Origin: an uncultured Aquimarina sp.
Lineage (GTDB): Bacteria; Bacteroidota; Bacteroidia; Flavobacteriales; Flavobacteriaceae
DNA: 64,000 nucleotides
NCBI RefSeq assembly: GCF_947495315.1
Contig: NZ_CANLYD010000001.1
Location: 620,001-684,000 of the forward strand
Direction: 5' to 3'
Shown here piece by piece: positions 18,422 through 25,755 of this stretch; position 1 is the first letter of the stretch; the number at the start of each line of letters is the position of its first letter. The notes under the pieces were generated by a model. It had not been told where the DNA came from. It ran no database searches and saw only the letters and a list, made by a program, of their open reading frames with translations. Both the position numbers and the translations under genes were made by a program.

Positions 18422-19720
18422 ATGTTTTTCCTCAACCCTACATATCTTTGGGCATTAGCAGGACTTCTGGTTCCTTTAGCCATACATCTTTGGAGTAAAA
18501 AAGAAGGAAAAACAATAAAAGTAGGGAGTACCAAATTGCTAAGTGAATCTGATTCTAAGCAATCAAGAAGTATTCAACTAAATGAATTTTTTCTACTAGT
18601 AGTAAGAATGTTATTAATCAGTGTTTTGGTCTTACTCATTGCCGGATTTCAGATTAAAAAGAAAGCTGCTACCATACCAATTACCTATATGGTGGAACCT
18701 TCATTACTGGATGATGAAAGGATACAAACGATCATAGATACGATAGATACGGGAGCATCATTAAGACTCTTGGAATCCGGATTTCCAGAATTGGATACCG
18801 ATCAAACAGCTATAGAAAGTAATACAACACCCGATTATTGGCAGTTAGCCAAAGAAATGGAAACCTTACAAACCGATAGTATTGTCGTTTTCACGAAAGC
18901 ATTCATAAACGGAATCAAAGGTAGAAGACCAGAGACGAATAAGAATATTGCCTGGGTATCTTTAGACTCAGAGGAGTCATCTAAAAAAGCCCTCAAAGCC
19001 ATCAAAAAAGAAGATTCTCTGCAAGTGCTATCGATGATTAGTGATCAGGATCAGTTGTTTTTTACCAAAGCATTTATTGCTGCAAATGATAAGAGACTGA
19101 AATTTAATGAAACAAATGACAGTGTGATCTTTCCGTTTAACGGAAAGGAGGAAAGTGTATCTCTTACTGTAGAAGTACCAACCAAAGTATTACTGTTCTA
19201 TGAAGATAGCCTGGCTAGTCAGAAAACATACATAGAAGCATCGCTAAAGGCAATATCAAAATACCTACATAAACAAATAGACATAGAAACCGTTCAGAAT
19301 AAAGAAGGTATAGATGCTGATGCTTTTGACCTGGTGGTTTGGTTATCTTCAGCTGTAGTTCCGAATACATCAACAAAGATGTTAGTATTTCAACCAGACG
19401 ACCTGGCCAATAACATTATTGAAGAAGGAATTTCGAATAGGATTTTTTATCTTACGGAAGCGCTTACTACAGAGAATAGTATTGATAGAAACGTATCCGA
19501 ACAGTTGCTAAAACTGTTTGATTTTCACCAAGATATTCAAGCTGAAATTAATGAGTATGATAAAAGAACTATTGATATATCAGAATTGCAACCTGCAGCG
19601 GCTAGTCTGGCGACGGGTAAAAAACAATTTAAACTTTTTGACATTTCTAAATGGTTATGGTTGTTATTGGGAGCATTGTTAGTGATGGAACGTAGTGTAG
19701 CAAAATTCAGAAAACAATAA
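18422..19720 (+). CDS. BatA-like N-terminal domain membrane protein
   Basis: 432 residues. The N-terminal ~80 residues match the BatA/aerotolerance N-terminal domain: MFFLNPTYLWALAGLLVPLA, then IHLWSKKEG, then a second span near 60-78. The long middle part is predicted periplasmic, and a final span lies at about 410-425 (WLWLLLGALLVMERS). No MIDAS motif is seen, so the VWA domain of true BatA is absent. It overlaps the next gene by one base (TAATG at 19718-19722), which implies translational coupling. Confidence 0.85.
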   Translation: MFFLNPTYLWALAGLLVPLAIHLWSKKEGKTIKVGSTKLLSESDSKQSRSIQLNEFFLLVVRMLLISVLVLLIAGFQIKKKAATIPITYMVEPSLLDDERIQTIIDTIDTGASLRLLESGFPELDTDQTAIESNTTPDYWQLAKEMETLQTDSIVVFTKAFINGIKGRRPETNKNIAWVSLDSEESSKKALKAIKKEDSLQVLSMISDQDQLFFTKAFIAANDKRLKFNETNDSVIFPFNGKEESVSLTVEVPTKVLLFYEDSLASQKTYIEASLKAISKYLHKQIDIETVQNKEGIDADAFDLVVWLSSAVVPNTSTKMLVFQPDDLANNIIEEGISNRIFYLTEALTTENSIDRNVSEQLLKLFDFHQDIQAEINEYDKRTIDISELQPAAASLATGKKQFKLFDISKWLWLLLGALLVMERSVAKFRKQ

Positions 19721-21936
19721 TGAGATCAGGACAAGACATATTGGTTGGATTTAGAAGGCGATGGCGACTGATGCTTTGGCTGGAGATCACTTTGTATGCC
19801 TTAGGACCAGCTATTCTTTCGTACCTGATATTTTTGAATGTATTTTGGGCGATAGCTGTATTCATCATAGTCATTTCTATCATCATATTTTTTATAAAGC
19901 CTTGGAAACATAGTTTAGAAAATGTTGCCACCTATATAGATCTTCATCTCGATGCTACAGAGTATAGTACAGGTCTTTTGTTAGTACCCGAAGAAAAGCT
20001 GTCTGGCTTGGCCAGAATACAGCAAAATAGAGTAACAACCAGACTTGTCGAAAAGCTAAAAACTATCAAACCTCCTCATCATTTAGTTCGTGGAGCGATT
20101 ATTTTAGGTTCTTTTATTTTGATAGGTGCAGTGATCTATAAGTACGAACTATTATCAAACATACAAGGTGCACAACAACCAACAATAACTCCGGAAGCAA
20201 TTGTTTTTAAGCCAACCGATACGACATCAACGACAGTTCAATCCCCTAAGTTAATACGTCAACAACTAACCGTTAACTATCCCAACTATACGCAAGTTCC
20301 TTCTGTAGAAACTTCCAACATGGATATAAAGGCAGTAGAAGGATCCAGAGTTTCCTGGCAAATACAATTTGACCAAGAAACCAAAAACGTAACGATGGAA
20401 AGCATGGGAAATAGCTATCCTATGAAATTATCAGATGGAACCTATACCGGAGCATCCACACTCACCAGTGCAGGTTTTTATAATTTTAAATTTACCGATC
20501 TACAAGACAGATCATACGTTTCCGAATTGTATGCTATTGAGGTAATCAAAGACAAGAGCCCTTCTGTAGAAATTAAAGGAATAAAACAGTTCACTTCGTT
20601 TGCTTTTAATGAAGATAAAAAGGTGTCCTTTACCACAACTATTAGTGACGATTTTGGGATTGAAGACGCTTACATTATAGCTACGGTGAGTAAAGGTTCT
20701 GGCGAATCTGTAAAGTTCAGAGAAGAGAAGTTAAACTTCAATAGTAAAATTCCCAAAGGGAATAAGAATATGAGTTTGTCCAAAAATATCAATCTGGATC
20801 AAATGAAGATGGAACCAGGTGACGAATTATATTTTTATGTAGAAGCGTTGGATCGCAAACGGCCGAAACCGAATACATCCAGAAGTGAGACCTTTTTTGC
20901 GGTGATAAAAGATACCGTTTCTGATGCTTTTGCTGTAGAAGGAATGATGGGAGTTGATCTGATGCCAGATTACTTTAGAAGCCAGCGGCAGTTAATTATT
21001 GATACCGAAAAACTGCTTAAGGATAAACCAAAACTATCTACACAAGACTATAAATCTAAGAGTAATGAATTAGGTTTTGATCAGAAAGTATTACGGCTGA
21101 AATATGCAGAATTTATGGGTGATGAATCAGAATTCGGTGGCACTGCAGAAGGAGACGTTGAATCTCCTGAAGAAGAAGGAGATCATCACGAAGAAGATCA
21201 CGAAGAAGAAGATCCGCTGGCAAAATATACCCACGCACACGATAGCGAGAACGAACATAATTTGGTGGAAGAAGAAAAAAAGGAAGATCCTTTAGAAGAA
21301 TACTTGCATAATCACGAAGATCCAGAAGAATCTACATTGTTTACACAATCTCTAAAAAGTAAGTTGCGACAAGCATTGAACGAAATGTGGGATGCCGAAT
21401 TGTATTTACGACTCTATACACCAGAAAAATCATTGCCCTATCAATACAGAGCCCTAAAACTGATTCAGGAAATTAAAAACAGTGCGCGTATCTATGTGCA
21501 TCGTATCGGTTTTGATCCTCCACCAATTAAAGAAGACAAAAGACTTACCGGAGAAATAGATGAGGTGCCAGGGTATAGAAAAAGTGCCGAACTAACGCAA
21601 GAAGATGCATATCCTTCCATACGTGTAACCTTGGCAAGACTGGAACAATTAATTTCTGAAAAAGGAAGTATTACCGAAGAAGATAAACTACTTTTTGGTC
21701 AAGCCGGAAATGAATTAGCAGAAAAAGCGATTGAAGATCCTGGACAATACCTGAAAACATTACAGCAATTAAAATGGATTTCTGAAGATGTAGTAGTTCC
21801 ATCAGAAGCGTTGGTAGCCTTGCAAAAAGGATTGTTCTTAGCACTTCCGGAGTTGAAGCCTAATGCAGTGAAACAACAACAACAAACAAGCGAAATAAAT
21901 GATTTACTATTAAAAGAGCTCGAAATCAATGATTGA
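19720..21936 (+). CDS. DUF4175-like membrane protein with His/Glu-rich insert
   Basis: 738 residues. Two or three membrane spans lie in the first 150 residues (IALY, YLIFLNVFWAIAVFIIVIS, GAIILGSFILIGAVIYKY), followed by a large periplasmic part with Ig-like strands, as in DUF4175 proteins. An unusual acidic and histidine-rich stretch at about residues 480-540 contains two copies of a DPL-xxx-Y-x-H-x-H pattern (DPLAKYTHAH and DPLEEYLHNH), which could bind metal. It overlaps the following gene by 8 bp. The function is unknown, but it is a constant companion of MoxR-BatA operons in Bacteroidota. Confidence 0.82.
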   Translation: MRSGQDILVGFRRRWRLMLWLEITLYALGPAILSYLIFLNVFWAIAVFIIVISIIIFFIKPWKHSLENVATYIDLHLDATEYSTGLLLVPEEKLSGLARIQQNRVTTRLVEKLKTIKPPHHLVRGAIILGSFILIGAVIYKYELLSNIQGAQQPTITPEAIVFKPTDTTSTTVQSPKLIRQQLTVNYPNYTQVPSVETSNMDIKAVEGSRVSWQIQFDQETKNVTMESMGNSYPMKLSDGTYTGASTLTSAGFYNFKFTDLQDRSYVSELYAIEVIKDKSPSVEIKGIKQFTSFAFNEDKKVSFTTTISDDFGIEDAYIIATVSKGSGESVKFREEKLNFNSKIPKGNKNMSLSKNINLDQMKMEPGDELYFYVEALDRKRPKPNTSRSETFFAVIKDTVSDAFAVEGMMGVDLMPDYFRSQRQLIIDTEKLLKDKPKLSTQDYKSKSNELGFDQKVLRLKYAEFMGDESEFGGTAEGDVESPEEEGDHHEEDHEEEDPLAKYTHAHDSENEHNLVEEEKKEDPLEEYLHNHEDPEESTLFTQSLKSKLRQALNEMWDAELYLRLYTPEKSLPYQYRALKLIQEIKNSARIYVHRIGFDPPPIKEDKRLTGEIDEVPGYRKSAELTQEDAYPSIRVTLARLEQLISEKGSITEEDKLLFGQAGNELAEKAIEDPGQYLKTLQQLKWISEDVVVPSEALVALQKGLFLALPELKPNAVKQQQQTSEINDLLLKELEIND

Positions 21937-23689
21937 GGATATCACTTTTTTACATAGTAATTGGATTGCTTATATAGCTATTGGTGCCATAGTGTTATGG
22001 TTGGTTTTTGTTTGGAAAGAAGGATTTCATTTCAGGAAACGTAAGTTCTGGATCAACATAACAGTTGCGCTGTTTGCGATTATTTCTCTTGCCATCATCG
22101 CACTAAAACCAGCGGTACCTATACTTGGTAAAAAAACTAAAGTAGTAATACTTACGAATGGGTATAACACCAAACAGTTGGATAGTTTAAAAAGAGCTCA
22201 TAAACGAATACAAACGTTTCCGTACAAAGCGAATCAACCAATTTTTGAAAATATACATACATCAGACACTGTTTTTGTATTGGGAAATGGTGTAGCACCT
22301 TTTGATTTTTGGCAGCTAGAAAACCATAAGGTTGATTATATAAAAAGTGATGTGCCTTCTGGTGTGGTAAGGTTTAGATATGATCATAGTAGGGTGGTAG
22401 GAGAGCAGTTACAGTTTGGAGGATGGTATAACAATCCAACAAAAGGAAACCGATTGATTCTGGAAGGACCAGGAGGAAATGGATTAGATTCTATCTCTTT
22501 AGAATCGGGTAAAAAACAATCCTTTCAATTAGCAACACATCTTAAGTCGGTTGGAAACTATACCTTTTCGCTGGTCGAAACAGATTCGCTAGGAAAGCTG
22601 CTTTCAAAAGATCCTATTCCTATAAAGGTATTAGATCGCGAAGGATTAAAAATCCTAATCGTAAACGGTTTCCCAACCTTTGAAACCAAATACCTAAAAA
22701 ACTATTTGGCAGAAATGGGTCATGAGGTATTGGTAAAAAGCAGAATCACCAGAGGAAAATATAAGTTCGAATATTTTAATACAGATCGAATACCGATAGG
22801 TGCTTTTTCTGAAAAGAACTTACAGCCTTTTGATTTGGTGATCCTAGATGCTACTACCGCAAAGAACTTAGGACGAGGTGCACGAACTGCTCTTAAGAAC
22901 GCTATCAAACAGTATGGACTAGGACTTTTTATCCAACCCGATGAAGATTTTTTTAGATATAGAAAGGATGAGGTAGCTTTTGATTTTGTAAAAGAAAAAA
23001 GTACCGAAACAAGTCTGGGTACAACTCCAAAAACTAAAATAGCAAAGTATGCTTTTCTATTTAAAGATCAATTTCAATTACAGGCGATACATAAAAATGG
23101 TAAAGGCGATATCGTATCCGCCTATAAACATCTTGGAAAAGGGAAAGTAAGTACTACGGTTTTACAAAGTACCTATGAATTATTGTTAAACGGAAAAACA
23201 ACCGAGTATCAGCAACTATGGTCCGAAATTATAAGTAGTATCGGTAAAAAAGAAAGCGCTAAGGTCAGTTGGGATGAACATAGTATCCTGGGGATAAAGG
23301 ATCAACAATATGAGTTTACACTAAGAACCGCTATTCCTGAACCTGAAGTAACAACGGAAGAAGGATATCGTATTGCGCTACGTAGCGATATGGATATCTC
23401 AAACCTATGGACAGGTACAACCTATCCTAAGAAATTAGGCTGGAATAGGATATCTGTCGCACAAGACACCACAGCCGTTTTGGATTATTTTGTGACGGAT
23501 ACCACCACCTGGAAAGCAAAATCAAGCTATGACAACATGCTAAGAAACCGCAGACACTTTGGTAGATCTTCTATAAAAAACACAAAGCAAACCTTACCAT
23601 TAGCACCCATAAACCCAATTGGTTTCTATATTTTCTTTTTATTATGCACGGGATATTTATGGTTAGTTCCTAAGTTGGGGAAAGAGTAA
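21929..23689 (+). CDS. Membrane protein of MoxR/BatA-type operon, unknown function
   Basis: 586 residues. Two spans lie at the N-terminus (WIAYIAIGAIVLWLVFVW; ITVALFAIISLAIIALKPAV) and one at the C-terminus (INPIGFYIFFLLCTGYLWLVP). The large part between them is predicted periplasmic and includes a glutamine-amidotransferase-like strand-rich region (LKILIVNGFPTFETKYLKNY, FDLVILDATTAKNLG). The layout resembles the membrane-plus-GATase-like proteins found at the end of DUF4159/MoxR/BatA clusters. Start at ATG 21929 inside the previous gene; last gene of the block. Confidence 0.82.
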   Translation: MIEDITFLHSNWIAYIAIGAIVLWLVFVWKEGFHFRKRKFWINITVALFAIISLAIIALKPAVPILGKKTKVVILTNGYNTKQLDSLKRAHKRIQTFPYKANQPIFENIHTSDTVFVLGNGVAPFDFWQLENHKVDYIKSDVPSGVVRFRYDHSRVVGEQLQFGGWYNNPTKGNRLILEGPGGNGLDSISLESGKKQSFQLATHLKSVGNYTFSLVETDSLGKLLSKDPIPIKVLDREGLKILIVNGFPTFETKYLKNYLAEMGHEVLVKSRITRGKYKFEYFNTDRIPIGAFSEKNLQPFDLVILDATTAKNLGRGARTALKNAIKQYGLGLFIQPDEDFFRYRKDEVAFDFVKEKSTETSLGTTPKTKIAKYAFLFKDQFQLQAIHKNGKGDIVSAYKHLGKGKVSTTVLQSTYELLLNGKTTEYQQLWSEIISSIGKKESAKVSWDEHSILGIKDQQYEFTLRTAIPEPEVTTEEGYRIALRSDMDISNLWTGTTYPKKLGWNRISVAQDTTAVLDYFVTDTTTWKAKSSYDNMLRNRRHFGRSSIKNTKQTLPLAPINPIGFYIFFLLCTGYLWLVPKLGKE

Positions 23690-23746
23690 TAAAAAACGTC
23701 CACTGGATGAAAGAAAACTTACTTGTCACGATAAACCGCCCAAGTA

Positions 23747-23773
23747 CTGTCATCTCGAGCGGAGTCGAGAGAC
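23747..23773. repeat. Single copy of the TCGAG-family repeat
   Basis: GTCATCTCGAGCGGAGTCGAGA, which contains the small palindrome CTCGAGCGGAGTCGAG. It matches the right arm of the 9.1-kb element. It lies between the MoxR-BatA block and the caspase region and marks the boundary of the accessory segment. Confidence 0.75.
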
Positions 23774-23793
23774 AACCAAAAACAACACCCAAT

Positions 23794-23870
23794 ACATAAA
23801 AGAACCCATATCATTTTGTAATCTGGGGAATTTTACATTATTTTTAGAAGCGTATAATAAAAACGAGTAG
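23794..23870 (+). promoter_or_regulatory. 77-bp duplicated promoter-like repeat, copy 1 (upstream of caspase gene)
   Basis: By hand alignment, 70 of 77 bases match positions 25495-25571 with no gap. Within it, TTTG (23815-23818) and TATTTTTA (23839-23846) are separated by 20 bp, close to the Bacteroidota TTTG-N19/20-TAnnTTTG promoter. Transcription would start about 110 bp before the caspase ATG. The shared sequence upstream of both genes suggests co-regulation. Confidence 0.7.
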
Positions 23871-23962
23871 CACTAGTAAATATTTCTAAAAGTTTGTAAT
23901 TAATCACAAATGGGATAAAAAGATAATTATGCTCGTATTTTGGCAATAAGGCAAAAGAAACT

Positions 23963-25438
23963 ATGGTAGAAGAAAGAAGATTTGCAATTATAATAGGAAT
24001 AAATGATTACGAAGTTAGTCCTTTAAATTTTTGCGTGAATGATGCTAAAGCTGTTGCTAAAATACTTGAAGAAAAATGTTGCTTTAAAAATGAGGATATT
24101 CACTTAATTACAAGTGATGAAAAGAAATCTACCAAAGATATCTCTGGACATTTCAATAATATCCTTACAGCTATTCAGAAAAACTTAAAACCCCTAAAAG
24201 ATTCGATATTTTTCTTTTTTGCAGGCCACGGAAAATATCAATTTGAAAATTCTGGATTACAATTTCACGATAGTTTTATTGAAATATCACAAATTTTTGA
24301 AAAACTAAATGAACTTCAACCCAAATATCAATGCTATGTAGTTGATGCTTGTGAATCTGGAGGTAAAGTTCTTACACGAAATCAGAATAACGAAAATCTT
24401 ATAAATCAGTATATTTCTAAAAGTACTGGAACTCTTTTTATGTATGCTTCAACAGAAAGTGAAACGGCAAAAGAGTTTTCTGATATAAAACACGGACTTT
24501 TTACCTATTATTTTTTGTCTGCAATTAATAATAAAGGAATCTATGATAATGAAGGAGTTTTAACACCTAATCGAATTCAAGATTTTATTGCAAGAGAAAC
24601 TCAAAAAGAAAGTGACTTTAAACAAACACCTGTTATTGAAAACAGAACAATAGGGTATTATCCGTTTGCATTTCAAAACCCTTCTGAAATAATAACACCA
24701 ATTAAGAAAAAAGAAGTGAACGATAAAAAAGAGTCAAGGAAAAATAAACCAACTACTATTTTGGAACAATATTTTCCAGTAATACCATTTGAAATCAGAG
24801 AATTAATATTTACAGAATTAAAAGATGAAGTAAATATTATCTTTGAGAAATTTTTAAAACAGGAAAAGTTCAGTAATTATGAACAGTCCAATGGTTCTAA
24901 CTTTGATATTTATGATTATGAAATTAGTGACAAATTAAAAGATAGTGTTGTTAACAAAAGTGTTTCGGAAAAAGTAATCTCTTTGGATTCAACTTTCTCA
25001 TCAGAGAGAGAGTTAATTAAGCCAAATCCATTTTTAACTGCTTTCAGTATGTTAGATGCAATGCTACAAAAAAATAAACAAGAATATCAAATAAATAATT
25101 ACATAAATTGGAATGAGAATAGAATATTGAGTAAAACCTTATTTTTAAAATCTAAACAAATAACGAATGTTTCTTGTGGAATATCAATTATTGTTTATCA
25201 AGCACTTTATGGTTTAGGTCTTGCAACATTGTCATTTTATTTAGACTTTAATGGTTACACAAATAATAATTTACGAGGACCTTTTACAAAAATAAGAGCG
25301 TATAAAATTAATAATAAAACCAAGGATAACATTATTGGTCGAATTAAGAATGAACTTGAGAATTTCCTTGTTGATTTAAAAAAATGGAATGACCAAAGAC
25401 AAAGTGCAATTGATGATTTTGACAAAAAATCCAAATAA
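23963..25438 (+). CDS. Caspase-like (C14 family) protease
   Basis: 491 residues, cytoplasmic (no signal peptide). The N-terminal ~240 residues are a caspase/metacaspase fold with the catalytic dyad visible: His at about residue 89 (FFAGHGKYQ) and Cys at about residue 130 (VVDACESGG). The start RRFAIIIGINDYEVSPL is typical. The remaining ~250 residues, after a Lys-rich linker, are a domain I do not recognise; it may be the sensor or the effector-binding part. Caspase-like proteases occur in several bacterial immune systems as killing effectors. The next gene is a NACHT NTPase with the same promoter repeat, so the two probably act together or in one defence island. Base content is lower in GC than the MoxR block. 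Confidence 0.9.
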   Translation: MVEERRFAIIIGINDYEVSPLNFCVNDAKAVAKILEEKCCFKNEDIHLITSDEKKSTKDISGHFNNILTAIQKNLKPLKDSIFFFFAGHGKYQFENSGLQFHDSFIEISQIFEKLNELQPKYQCYVVDACESGGKVLTRNQNNENLINQYISKSTGTLFMYASTESETAKEFSDIKHGLFTYYFLSAINNKGIYDNEGVLTPNRIQDFIARETQKESDFKQTPVIENRTIGYYPFAFQNPSEIITPIKKKEVNDKKESRKNKPTTILEQYFPVIPFEIRELIFTELKDEVNIIFEKFLKQEKFSNYEQSNGSNFDIYDYEISDKLKDSVVNKSVSEKVISLDSTFSSERELIKPNPFLTAFSMLDAMLQKNKQEYQINNYINWNENRILSKTLFLKSKQITNVSCGISIIVYQALYGLGLATLSFYLDFNGYTNNNLRGPFTKIRAYKINNKTKDNIIGRIKNELENFLVDLKKWNDQRQSAIDDFDKKSK

Positions 25439-25494
25439 GACCCCGCTACCCTTATCGAAGTGCACTTATAACAACCATACAAACACGGCCCAAA

Positions 25495-25571
25495 ACGTAA
25501 AAGAACCTATATCATTTTGTAATGTGGGGAATTTTACGTTATTTTTAGAATCTTAAAATAAAAACGAGTAG
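25495..25571 (+). promoter_or_regulatory. 77-bp duplicated promoter-like repeat, copy 2 (upstream of NACHT gene)
   Basis: The second copy of the repeat at 23794-23870, exactly 1701 bp downstream. Both promoter elements are conserved (TTTG at 25516-25519, TATTTTTA at 25540-25547). It leaves a leader of about 200 bp before the NACHT ATG. The two copies flank the caspase gene as direct repeats. Confidence 0.7.
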
Positions 25572-25755
25572 AATTATTAAACGTTTGTAAGTGTTGTAGC
25601 TAATTATAAACGATACTATTTGTAATAGTAACTATATTCGCATATTGTTTGTCATTCCAAATAAATATAAAATTAACAGATCAAATAATTTAAAAGCTTT
25701 ACATCATTGGTAAATTAAACTTATGGGCTAAAGAGGAAATTACGAATTAAAATTT

